A stretch of DNA of 64,000 nt from DATAAP01 sp041690495 (lineage in GTDB: Bacteria > Pseudomonadota > Alphaproteobacteria > CACIAM-22H2): NCBI GenBank assembly GCA_041690495.1, contig JAWLHE010000007.1:1-64000 (forward strand), read 5' to 3'. A program made the position numbers and the translations under genes. The notes below the pieces were generated by a model. It worked only from the letters and a program-made list of their open reading frames with translations, did no database searches and was not told the DNA's origin. Of this stretch, positions 9,928-17,746 are shown one piece after another. Positions within the stretch are counted from its first letter, which is position 1. Every line of letters starts with the position of its first letter.

Positions 9928-11297
9928 TTCCGGCAGACGAGCAGGCGGCGCGTGTCGCGGTCGGATGCCTGCGTCTCGACCGTCCGGAAATGCTGCCGCA
10001 ATGCGGCGAGGACCGAGTCGAGCGTGTAGTCGATCACGCGGTTCGACTCGATCCGCTCGACATTCGCATCATCCCGCGCGACAAATTCGAAGATCAGGGC
10101 GCGCTCCGCAAGACGCGCCAGCATGGCCGCGATCGCCGCGATCGGTTGCCGGCCGGTGACGTGCAGATGGTGCATGAGGCCGAGGCACAGCACCGTGTCC
10201 GATTTCGCGCGCTCGATAAAGGACGGGAACTGCTCGGCCATGAAGCCGAATGCCGGCGGCGGGGTAAGGACGTTGCCGATCACCGGCGTCACCGGAAGAT
10301 CGCGGGCGCGCGCCTCGCGGTAGAGCGCCTCGATGCAGGCCTCGCTCGAATCGATCGACAGCACGCGCGCGCCGCTCTCCGCCGCAATCAGGGAGAAGGT
10401 CCCGGTGTTGCAGCCGAGATCGAGCACGGTCCCTGGCGATAGGCCCGACAGGATGGCACGAAGCGCCTCCAGCTTCACCTTGCGGTCGACCCAGTCCGGG
10501 ATTTCCTGATAGTAGCGCTCCCAGATCTCTCCCGCGGCCCGGAACCGGAATCCCTCGAGCGTACGGCGCAGGCCGCGGAAGAAGCGCCGGCGCAGCGCCG
10601 GGTTGACGCGCGCTGCGCCTTTCTTCGACAGCTCGTGAATGCGCGCCTTGAGGGATGGCTTCCGCTGGATGATCCGGTCGGCGGCGGCGGCGAGGTCCCA
10701 GCCGGGGTGACGCAGCCGCGTCGCGGCCCGCGCATAGCGCAGGAATGTCTCCAGCGGGATCCCGCCGACCGAATCCTGCAGCAGCGATCGCGCAAGCTCG
10801 GAGCGCCCCATCTCCGCCAGATGGAGCGGCCGGAGAAAAAACGACTGGAACTGGACATAGGCCGGCCAGATCAGGCGCTCGTCCTGCTTCACGATCGATG
10901 TGAAATCGACATGCACAGGCCTGGCGCCGTCGAACAGGATGTTCCAGGGGTAGGCGTCCTGCAGCGTGCAGCCTTCGTCCACGAGGGCGTCGGCGAGATC
11001 GACCGTGACCCGCGCCGCGTCGCGCAGCATCGACGGCGCCCATTCGATGCAGTAGGTGAGCGGCCGGATTTCGCGGTGACGGAGGACCAATGTCTCCTCG
11101 ACCTGCGCCATCCCGCCGGCGAGCGGCTGCGTCTCGATGAGGAGGCCGGCGGCGACGAGCCGCCCGACGGCCCCCCTATCGATCAGGTCGCGGTAGAACG
11201 GCTCGACTGCGGGCCGGATCGCCCGGAACAGTCCCTCGTCGGTGTGAAAGACGTAGCCGTTCGGGTCGACGTAGGACGACTTCTCGATCTCGAACAT
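9924..11297 (-). CDS. Kinase-like domain fused to a class I SAM-dependent methyltransferase
   Basis: 457 residues. The C-terminal half (from about 270) is a Rossmann methyltransferase with motif I VLDLGCNTGTF at 291-301 and the acidic VLSID segment at 312-316. The N-terminal half contains LQDAYPWNILFDG…VHVDF (112-132). The D114…N119…D131 pattern resembles the catalytic loop and metal-binding aspartate of aminoglycoside-phosphotransferase or choline-kinase-like folds, although the usual HxD histidine is replaced by glutamine. The start at 11297 is chosen because upstream in-frame sequence is arginine-rich shadow and overlaps the small YIDPG gene. It is the middle gene of a coupled trio; the acceptor substrate is unknown. 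Confidence 0.75.
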   Translation of the reverse strand: MFEIEKSSYVDPNGYVFHTDEGLFRAIRPAVEPFYRDLIDRGAVGRLVAAGLLIETQPLAGGMAQVEETLVLRHREIRPLTYCIEWAPSMLRDAARVTVDLADALVDEGCTLQDAYPWNILFDGARPVHVDFTSIVKQDERLIWPAYVQFQSFFLRPLHLAEMGRSELARSLLQDSVGGIPLETFLRYARAATRLRHPGWDLAAAADRIIQRKPSLKARIHELSKKGAARVNPALRRRFFRGLRRTLEGFRFRAAGEIWERYYQEIPDWVDRKVKLEALRAILSGLSPGTVLDLGCNTGTFSLIAAESGARVLSIDSSEACIEALYREARARDLPVTPVIGNVLTPPPAFGFMAEQFPSFIERAKSDTVLCLGLMHHLHVTGRQPIAAIAAMLARLAERALIFEFVARDDANVERIESNRVIDYTLDSVLAALRQHFRTVETQASDRDTRRLLVCRK

Positions 11298-11308
11298 GCG
11301 TGGAGCGA

Positions 11309-11554
11309 TCAGCGCCGCTCGCGGTCGCTCTCGGTCCGCGAACCGTCGATCGCGTCCCCTTGCGGCCGGCCGGTCAGCCTTGCGAAGACTCCCTTGAGAT
11401 ACTGCCAGGGTCGGAGGACGAGCGCGACGAAAGCGCCGAAGATCAGCGCATAGGCAGCCTGGTACAGGATGCCGAGAATGCCGGGATCGATATAAGCGTA
11501 AGCGGGCGACGAAACCAGGAGGAGCCCTGCCACCAGGCTGACGAATCGCACCAT
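11309..11554 (-). CDS. Small membrane protein with signal peptide and YIDPG motif
   Basis: 81 residues. A signal peptide (about 1-20, ending SPAYA) is followed directly by YIDPGILGILYQ, then a hydrophobic helix (about 30-50) and a charged, arginine-rich tail. The ATG at 11554 gives a clean signal sequence; a longer frame upstream does not. Small proteins with a YIDPG-type N-terminus are familiar in bacteria but have no established biochemical role that I know of. It sits 11 bases upstream of the methyltransferase gene and is the first gene of the trio, which suggests a shared envelope process. Confidence 0.72.
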   Translation of the reverse strand: MVRFVSLVAGLLLVSSPAYAYIDPGILGILYQAAYALIFGAFVALVLRPWQYLKGVFARLTGRPQGDAIDGSRTESDRERR

Positions 11555-11754
11555 ATGTCGAGTTTCCTTCCCCGCTCCGAGCGCACCCGTGCCGGCTCTG
11601 GCTCCTGGAAAAGCGCAATCATGACGCAACGCGGGCGAGACTACTCGATTGAAGCTGCGACGCTCAAGGTTTTCCCCGGACGAGCTTGAGCGCGCGACAG
11701 GAAGGGCGAATCCCGTTAGTTTGCCGTCCGACTCAGCCGGGAGACGAGAACGCC

Positions 11755-12522
11755 GTGTCGGAGAAACCCATTACCGCCTGTCTGCTGGTGATCGGCAACG
11801 AGATCCTGTCGGGCAGGACCAAGGACGCCAACCTGCCGTGGCTGGCCGAACAGCTCAACGCGATCGGGATCCGCCTCATGGAGGCGCGCGTGATACCCGA
11901 CGTCGAGGACACCATCGTCCGCACGGTAAACGAGGTCCGTGGCCGCTTCGACTATGTCTTCACCACCGGCGGCATCGGGCCGACCCATGACGACATCACC
12001 GCGGAGTGCATCGCCAAGGCATTCGGCGTGCCGCTGATCCAGCATCCCGAGGCCCTCAAGCTACTGAAGGCCCATTACAGCAACCCTGCCGACCTCAACC
12101 CGATGCGGCTGCGGATGGCGAATACGCCCGAGGGCGCCACGCTGATCGATAATCCGATGAGCCGCGCGCCGGGGTTCCAGATCGGCAACGTCTATGTCAT
12201 GGCGGGCGTGCCGAAGATCATGCAGGCGATGTTCGACGGACTGAAGCACCGCCTCAAGGGCGGTGCGCCGATGCTGTCGCGGACCGTGCGCGCCGACCTG
12301 CCGGAGGGCGTGATGGCCGAAGGACTGGCGGCCCTGCAGGCACGCTATGCCGATCTCGAGATCGGCAGCTATCCTTCCTTCAGGCTCGGCGGCAAGCCCG
12401 CGGCGGCGATCGTGCTGCGCGGCATCGATGCAGTTCGGCTGGCAGGTGCCGCCGATGAGCTGAAGGAGCTCATGCGCCGCCTCGGCGGCGAGCCGGTCGA
12501 GGAGGGACCGGCTGCGCCATAG
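11755..12522 (+). CDS. CinA N-terminal-type (molybdopterin-binding-like) protein
   Basis: 255 residues of the COG1058/MoaB-Mog-like fold found at the N-terminus of CinA. Family motifs are LVIGNEILSGRTKDAN near the start, FDYVFTTGGIGPTHDDIT near 65-80 and FGVPL after it. It has no CinA C-terminal amidase domain, which is instead the separate pncC gene at the window start. The start is a GTG at 11755 behind a ggaga ribosome-binding sequence; an upstream ATG frame would add an unconserved leader. In full-length CinA this domain hydrolyses ADP-ribose or NAD-related pyrophosphates; in stand-alone proteins the activity is less certain. Confidence 0.85.
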   Translation: MSEKPITACLLVIGNEILSGRTKDANLPWLAEQLNAIGIRLMEARVIPDVEDTIVRTVNEVRGRFDYVFTTGGIGPTHDDITAECIAKAFGVPLIQHPEALKLLKAHYSNPADLNPMRLRMANTPEGATLIDNPMSRAPGFQIGNVYVMAGVPKIMQAMFDGLKHRLKGGAPMLSRTVRADLPEGVMAEGLAALQARYADLEIGSYPSFRLGGKPAAAIVLRGIDAVRLAGAADELKELMRRLGGEPVEEGPAAP

Positions 12523-12673
12523 GCCGGAATGCCGCGGCGCTTCGCGTCTTGCCGGGGAGGCGCACGGAAATGTCACGGGCAGAGGCGGGAAGGAAGGGAT
12601 CAACCGGCCCCTTCGGCCGTTGCATGGCAGAGGCAGCCGGCAGGGAAAATCCGGAAATCGAGGAAGCGCCAAG

Positions 12674-13042
12674 ATGAAGATCCTGATCGTCGACGACGAG
12701 CTGCTGCTGGCGATGGACCTGCACACCGCGCTGAGCCGCGCGGGTCACGACGTCGTCGGCTTCGCGCCGACGCCCGATGCGGCGCTCACCATGGCCACCG
12801 GCATCAGGCCGGCGCTGGCTCTGGTGGACATCAACCTGCTCGGCCATACCGAAGGAATCGACCTTGCCGAGGCCCTCAAGGGGCGCTACGGCACCGACAT
12901 CATTTTCATCACCGCCCATACGGACGAGTCGGTGATGACGCGCGCCCGCGCGGTCGGGCCGGTCGCGATCCTGCACAAGCCGGTCGACCAGTCGGCGCTG
13001 TTCAGCACCATCGAACAGGCGTCGCGGCCCGTATCGGCCTGA
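12674..13042 (+). CDS. Orphan single-domain response regulator receiver
   Basis: 122 residues consisting only of a receiver domain: acidic residues D7-D8-E9, phospho-acceptor Asp52 (LVDINL), Thr80 and Lys102 (HKPVDQ). There is no output domain. The ATG at 12674 follows a long upstream in-frame stretch with no conservation. No histidine kinase gene is adjacent, so its partner lies elsewhere. Receivers of this form with an alanine/valine-rich alpha4-beta5 face often act in phosphorelays or hybrid-kinase circuits. It is followed 109 bases later by a tRNA gene. Confidence 0.88.
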   Translation: MKILIVDDELLLAMDLHTALSRAGHDVVGFAPTPDAALTMATGIRPALALVDINLLGHTEGIDLAEALKGRYGTDIIFITAHTDESVMTRARAVGPVAILHKPVDQSALFSTIEQASRPVSA

Positions 13043-13151
13043 TCCGAAGGGCGCAAGGAACCTGTCGGAATTCCGGTTGCGCCGCATTCCGGCGCGGCGT
13101 TCCGCTCTCCTTGCCTCGCTGTGCCGCCGCGCGCTAGCCTCGCGCCCGCGC

Positions 13152-13236
13152 GCCCGCTTGGCGGAATGGTAGACGCAACGGACTTAAAATCCGTGGGCCC
13201 GAAAGGGCCGTCCCGGTTCAAGTCCGGGAGCGGGCA
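13152..13236 (+). tRNA. tRNA-Leu(TAA)
   Basis: An 85-base gene folding as a class II tRNA. The acceptor arm is GCCCGCT paired with AGCGGGC, with discriminator A at 13236. The anticodon stem ACGGA/TCCGT encloses loop CTTAAAA with anticodon TAA at 13185-13187. The long variable arm is GGGCCCGAAAGGGCC-like, and the T arm is CCCGG/CCGGG with GTTCAAG. The CCA end is not encoded. Its 3' end lies 23 bases from the end of the convergent glycan operon. Confidence 0.97.
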
Positions 13237-13259
13237 CGCGTTGCGGAAATGAAGCGAGC

Positions 13260-14372
13260 CTAGGCCGGGACGCGGGCAGCGAGGTCCGGGCGAGGTGCCG
13301 ACCGCACGAAGGCTTGGTCGAAATAGCGCTCCAACTCGCGCACGCGATGCGCCGCGGTATGCGCCGCCAGGACGCGCTCGCGCGCGGCGTTGCCGATCGC
13401 GCGGCGCTCGTCCTCGCCGGTGCGGCGCAGGATGCGCGCGACGTCGCCGCGCGAACGGGCAATCAGGATCTCGCGGTCGGGCACGAACAGCGTGTCGAGG
13501 CCGTCCCACCAGTCGCTGATGATCGGCGTCGCGCAGGCCGCCGCCTCGAACAGCCGCACGCTCGGCGACCAGCCGGCGCGCACCATGTCGGCGCGCGTCA
13601 CGTTGAGGGTGAAGCGCTGGCCGTTGAAGAACCGGCGGTGCCTGTTCGGCGCAAGGTGCTGGATGCGCCGGACATTCTCCGGCCAGCCGATGCCGCGCGG
13701 ATATTGCGGCCCGGCGACGACGAAGCGCCCCTCCGGCCAGGCGCGGGCGGGTTCGATCAGCAGCTCTGCCAGCTTGGGCTGGCGATCGACGCTGTAGGTG
13801 CCGAGATAGCCGAGGTCCCAGCGCGGGCGGACGCCTTCCGGGCAGTAAAGCTCGGGATCGACCGCGCAGTAGAACGGTCGCGCCATGCGGGCGCCGTGGA
13901 CGCGCGCGAGGCGGCGCAGAATCGGGCCGCCGGTGAACGAGAGATAGAGATCGTAGCCGGCCACCAGTGCAGGCGTGAGATAGGAGCACTGCGCGCGTTC
14001 GAGCGCGGCGACCGTCACCGGCGTGTCGATGTCGTAGAAGGCGGTGAGGCCGCGCGCGGTCTCCTGCACCCACTCGCCGACCGCGATGCCGTCGGGAACG
14101 TAGGAGCCGACGATCACGAGATCGGCCTCGCGGACGCAGGCTGCGAACCGGCGCCGCAGGTCGGCGAGGCCGCGATAGATATGCGTGCGCGCGTAGGGCG
14201 GCGCGGCCAGGTCGCGGTTGTCTGCGTACCAGGGCAGGTTGCGCTCGAGGAAGGTCACGGCATGGCCGCGCCGCGACAGGGCGCGCACGAGCCCGCGATA
14301 CGTGGTCGCGTGGCCGTTGCCCCAGGATGAGGTGATCGACAGGCCGAGAATGGTGACGGAGAGCCCGCTCAT
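13260..14372 (-). CDS. CgeB-like glycosyltransferase (copy 1, last gene of the glycan operon)
   Basis: 370 residues with a GT-B-like layout. The N-terminus (SSWGNGHATTYRGLVRALSRRGH) is shared with the next two genes. The C-terminal SPSVRLFEAAACATPIISDWWDGLDTLFVPDREILIARS segment matches the nucleotide-sugar-binding part of CgeB/GT1-type proteins. The ATG at 14372 shares one base with the upstream stop (TGATG), showing translational coupling; the longer upstream frame is a shadow. The donor and acceptor sugars cannot be read. It ends 23 bases from the tRNA-Leu gene. Confidence 0.83.
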   Translation of the reverse strand: MSGLSVTILGLSITSSWGNGHATTYRGLVRALSRRGHAVTFLERNLPWYADNRDLAAPPYARTHIYRGLADLRRRFAACVREADLVIVGSYVPDGIAVGEWVQETARGLTAFYDIDTPVTVAALERAQCSYLTPALVAGYDLYLSFTGGPILRRLARVHGARMARPFYCAVDPELYCPEGVRPRWDLGYLGTYSVDRQPKLAELLIEPARAWPEGRFVVAGPQYPRGIGWPENVRRIQHLAPNRHRRFFNGQRFTLNVTRADMVRAGWSPSVRLFEAAACATPIISDWWDGLDTLFVPDREILIARSRGDVARILRRTGEDERRAIGNAARERVLAAHTAAHRVRELERYFDQAFVRSAPRPDLAARVPA

Positions 14373-15463
14373 CACGCGCCGGCCCGTGCCGGTGCGACCG
14401 TGCGGCCCTGCAGCAGGGCGTCGACCTGGTCGGCGCGATGGTCGTAGGTGTGGTGCGCCAGGACGCATGCGCGCGCGGCGCCGCCGATCGCGCGCGCGCG
14501 TCCGGGCGACAGATCGCGAAGCAGCGCGGCGACGTCGTCGCCGGACCGTGCGACCAGGATCTCGCGGCCGGGCTCGAGGAACATCTCGATGCCCTGCCAT
14601 GCATCGGTGATCAGGCAGGCGCCCGCGCCGGCGGCCTCGAACACCCGCGTCGGCGGCGAGAAGCCGTACCGCGCCATGCTGGCGCGGTTGATGTTGAGGA
14701 CCGCGAGCGCGGAGCAGTTGAGCGCGTTGTGGTCACGCGTATAGGCGTGGCCGTGGTAACGGACGTTCGCCGGCATCGCCTTGTCACTCCAGCCGTTGCC
14801 GGCAAGCAGGAAGCGCCGCTCCGGCAGCGCGGCGGCGGCGGCGAGGAAGAAGTCCTCGACGCGCGCCTCGCGGTCGGGCAGCCGGTTGCCGACGAAGGAC
14901 AGGTCGGCGGCGAAGCGCGCCTCGGCCGGCACGGGAAAGTGCGTCGCGGGATCGAGGGCGTTGTAGACCGGAACGCAGGCCCGCGCGCCGAGCGCGGCAT
15001 AGGCGTCGACGACGGGGTCGCCGCCGCCGTAGGTGAAGATCATGTCGAAGCGCGGGACCAGCGCGCGCAGCGCATCGTCCGGATCGCGCTGCATCAGGTC
15101 GAGGGTGGCCGGCGCGTCGACGTCCCAGAACACGACGAGCGCATTGGGGCGGCGCACCGCGAGTACGCCGGCTTCGAGCCGTTCATCGAACACGCCGACC
15201 CCGCTCGCCTTGACGATCACGTCGGCGTCGCGCGCCTCGTCCAGCACACGGTCGACTGCCGCCGGGTTGGCATCGTACACGACCACCTCGGCCCAGTCCG
15301 GCACGGCGATGTCGCGATGCGCCTGGCGGTCGAACGCGTCGGGCTCGTAGAACGCGATCCGGTGTCCGCGCGCGGCAAGCGCCCGCAGCAGGCCGCGATA
15401 ATAGGTGGCCGCACCGTTCCAGTAGGCGGACAGGAGACTCGACCCAAAGAAGGCGATTCGCAT
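14372..15463 (-). CDS. CgeB-like glycosyltransferase (copy 2)
   Basis: 363 residues, paralogous to the genes on both sides. The N-terminus has SAYWNGAATYYRGLLRALAARGH. The C-terminus has GFSPPTRVFEAAGAGACLITDAWQGIEMFLEPGREILVARSGDDV, the usual CgeB/GT1-like donor-binding region. The start shares one base with the upstream gene's stop (TGATG), and its own stop shares one base with the next start. No signal peptide or membrane helix is seen, so it is probably cytoplasmic or membrane-associated. The specific sugar is unknown. Confidence 0.83.
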   Translation of the reverse strand: MRIAFFGSSLLSAYWNGAATYYRGLLRALAARGHRIAFYEPDAFDRQAHRDIAVPDWAEVVVYDANPAAVDRVLDEARDADVIVKASGVGVFDERLEAGVLAVRRPNALVVFWDVDAPATLDLMQRDPDDALRALVPRFDMIFTYGGGDPVVDAYAALGARACVPVYNALDPATHFPVPAEARFAADLSFVGNRLPDREARVEDFFLAAAAALPERRFLLAGNGWSDKAMPANVRYHGHAYTRDHNALNCSALAVLNINRASMARYGFSPPTRVFEAAGAGACLITDAWQGIEMFLEPGREILVARSGDDVAALLRDLSPGRARAIGGAARACVLAHHTYDHRADQVDALLQGRTVAPARAGA

Positions 15464-16599
15464 CAGGACGCCTCCGCGAGCGCCGGCGCTTCGGTTGAAG
15501 CATTGGAGCGCGACACGCCGAGTTTGTCGCAAACGGCCAGCAGCTCGTCGACGCGGTGCGCGCAGGTATGGCGCGCGCGGATCGTCGCCAGTCCGTTCGC
15601 TGCGAGTGTCCAGCGCATCTCCGGCTCCGCGAGAAGGCTGCGCAGGTGCTTCGTCATCTCTGCTCCGTCGCGCGCCATCAGGAAGTCGTCGCGGCCGAAC
15701 AGGCCCTCGGTATCGGTCCAGGGCGAGCTGACCAGAGGAATGCCGCAGGCGAGCGCTTCGAACACGCGGATCGTGGGGATACCGGGCAGTGCCCGCACGT
15801 ACTGGCGGCGCGGCACGTGCACGGTTGCCTTGAACTGCGCGAAGGTGAAGGGCACGTGGTGGTTCGGCAGATACCCGCCGTACTCGGCGCCTGCACGCAC
15901 CAGCGCCGCGCGCGCGGCCTCGGGATAGCGCACGCCGTGAACCGTCGCGTCGAGCCGGAGAGCCCGGATCGGACCAAGCAGGAACTCGTCGAGCTCGGCG
16001 CTGCGCTCGTCGTCGCCCCAGTTGCCGACCCAGACGAGGTCGCGGTCGCGCTCCTGCCACGGCACGGGATGGAACAGGGACGTGTCGGCCGCCTCGTGCC
16101 AGGTCCAGACTCGGCGCGCCCAGCCCCGGCGCAGATAGATCTCCCGGATCGCCTCGCCGAACGCGAGAACGCCGTCATAGCCGTCCAGATCGAGTGCCGC
16201 CATCGTCTCGCTGTCGCTGATGGCGCGGTGGTGGGTGTCGTGGAAGAGCAGGCGATAGCGGCCGCCCGCCGCGCGATGCCGGCCGATGCGCGCGACCAGG
16301 GCACGGTCTGTCCACTCGTGGACCAGGACGAGGTCGGCCGCGTCGAGCGCCGCGTCGAGGTTGGGGCCGCCGTCGTCATAGCTTCCGGAGTCGAGGTCGG
16401 GGAAGCACGCGCGAAACACCAGTCCGGGATCGCGTCCCAGTTCCTGCGCCAGGTTCGTCCGGCTCCAGCCATTGCGTGGCTCGTGGACGGCGACACTGTG
16501 CCCGCGGCGCTTCAATTCGCGCACGACCCCCCGCAGGAAATGGGCGTTCCCGTGGTTCCAGTCCGACACCAGCGAATGGCAGAACAGGACGACGCGCAT
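15463..16599 (-). CDS. CgeB-like glycosyltransferase (copy 3)
   Basis: 378 residues. It shares the VSDWNHGNAHFLRGVVRELKRRGH opening with its two neighbours. The C-terminal GIPTIRVFEALACGIPLVSSPW and later glutamate/aspartate positions form the donor-binding half typical of GT-B enzymes. The ATG at 16599 is chosen because conserved sequence begins at MRVVLFCHSLV. The upstream GT4-like gene ends 13 bases earlier, the only true gap inside the operon. Three adjacent related transferases suggest an oligosaccharide built by successive similar linkages. Confidence 0.82.
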   Translation of the reverse strand: MRVVLFCHSLVSDWNHGNAHFLRGVVRELKRRGHSVAVHEPRNGWSRTNLAQELGRDPGLVFRACFPDLDSGSYDDGGPNLDAALDAADLVLVHEWTDRALVARIGRHRAAGGRYRLLFHDTHHRAISDSETMAALDLDGYDGVLAFGEAIREIYLRRGWARRVWTWHEAADTSLFHPVPWQERDRDLVWVGNWGDDERSAELDEFLLGPIRALRLDATVHGVRYPEAARAALVRAGAEYGGYLPNHHVPFTFAQFKATVHVPRRQYVRALPGIPTIRVFEALACGIPLVSSPWTDTEGLFGRDDFLMARDGAEMTKHLRSLLAEPEMRWTLAANGLATIRARHTCAHRVDELLAVCDKLGVSRSNASTEAPALAEAS

Positions 16600-16612
16600 T
16601 CGGCAGCTTCCT

Positions 16613-17746
16613 TCAGTTCGAGAGTCCGGCCGGTTCCTGTGCGACCAGGGCGTGATCGGCGCGATAGAGCAGGTCGCCATAGGCTTCGAGATAGGCCTCG
16701 ACCATGCGCGCCGCCGAGTAACGGCGCGCGCGCGCCCAGCCGCTCTTGGCGATCGCATGGAGCAAATCTCGGTTGTTGCACAGCATCCGCAGCGCGTGCG
16801 CCAAGTCGGTATCGTCGTCCGGTGTGACGAACAGGGCGGCATCGTGCCAGAGCTCGCGGAAGGTGGGAATGTCGCTCAGGACCAGCGCGCAACCCGACAT
16901 TGCTGCCTCGAGCGCCGCCAGTCCGAACGGCTCGTAGCGGGCCGGCGAGGCGAAAATCGCGGCGCGCGCCATCACCTCGCCGAGCTCGTCGGCGGGGAGC
17001 GGCCCGAGCGCCCTCATGTTGGCACAGCCGCGCGCGCGTCCGTCGGGAGAGACCGCCTGGCCGACGACCATGACCGGCCATGGCAGACGGGGCGCCACGC
17101 GGTCGAGCGCGGCCAGGTTCTTGGCCTCGTCCCAGATGCGGCCGGCGGCGAGGATGAAGGGCTGCTTGAAATCCGGTGCATAGCGGTGCGGATCGCGGCC
17201 GTTGTGTATGACGCGTACGCGCTCGCGCCGGCCATAGAGGGACTGGAGCTCGCGCAGGTAAGCGTGAGTCGGAGCGACGACGAGGTCGGCTGCGGCGATA
17301 CCGGCGCGTGCCCGCGCGATATAGCGGTCCCAGACCGCCGGAAGCGGGCCGGTCTTTGCCGCCGCCCACCACGAGGCGATGCAGGAATGCGCGGCGACAA
17401 TGCAGGGCGACGAATATGGCTGGGCTGCGTGCGCGAAGCCGTTGACGTGCACGAGGTCGGGGCCCAGCTCGCGCTCGAGCCCGAGCAGCCAGCCGCCAGC
17501 GCGCTCGACATCCTCGTCGGCCTCGTCCATCCATTCGAGTCGAAACGGCGCCTCGCGCAGGTCGATTCCCTCGGACTGTGCCGCCGCGCGCTGTTCCGGC
17601 GACGGAGACGGGCCCATGACGGCGAGCGTGGTTTCGATGCCGTGTCCGCGCAGGCCCCCGGCCAGGGTCATCGCATAGTGCCAGATGCCGCCGACCGCGT
17701 CGGCGGTCATCAGAATCCGGCGCGGTCTTTGCGCGGGCGGACTCAT
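16613..17746 (-). CDS. GT4-like family glycosyltransferase
   Basis: 377 residues of the GT-B fold. An N-terminal MTADAVGGIWHYAMTLAGGL acceptor-side motif resembles glycogen-synthase/GT4 enzymes. The C-terminal half has ILAAGRIWDEAKNLAALDRV and SPARYEPFGLAALEAAMSGCALVLSDIP, the conserved EPFGL…E donor-binding pattern. The ATG at 17746 overlaps the stop of the radical SAM gene by one base. It differs clearly from the three CgeB-like genes downstream, so it probably adds a different residue or starts the glycan. Confidence 0.88.
   Translation of the reverse strand: MSPPAQRPRRILMTADAVGGIWHYAMTLAGGLRGHGIETTLAVMGPSPSPEQRAAAQSEGIDLREAPFRLEWMDEADEDVERAGGWLLGLERELGPDLVHVNGFAHAAQPYSSPCIVAAHSCIASWWAAAKTGPLPAVWDRYIARARAGIAAADLVVAPTHAYLRELQSLYGRRERVRVIHNGRDPHRYAPDFKQPFILAAGRIWDEAKNLAALDRVAPRLPWPVMVVGQAVSPDGRARGCANMRALGPLPADELGEVMARAAIFASPARYEPFGLAALEAAMSGCALVLSDIPTFRELWHDAALFVTPDDDTDLAHALRMLCNNRDLLHAIAKSGWARARRYSAARMVEAYLEAYGDLLYRADHALVAQEPAGLSN

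Noticed and set aside
13043..13151. GGAAC upstream of tRNA-Leu as an EcfG promoter
   Set aside because: No CGTT-like element occurs 16 or 17 bases downstream; the surrounding GGAATTCC is just a palindrome.
13260..14600. Long frames overlapping the glycan genes that begin 70-200 residues upstream
   Set aside because: Their N-terminal parts are arginine-rich, unconserved and lie antisense or out of frame with the neighbouring glycosyltransferase genes.
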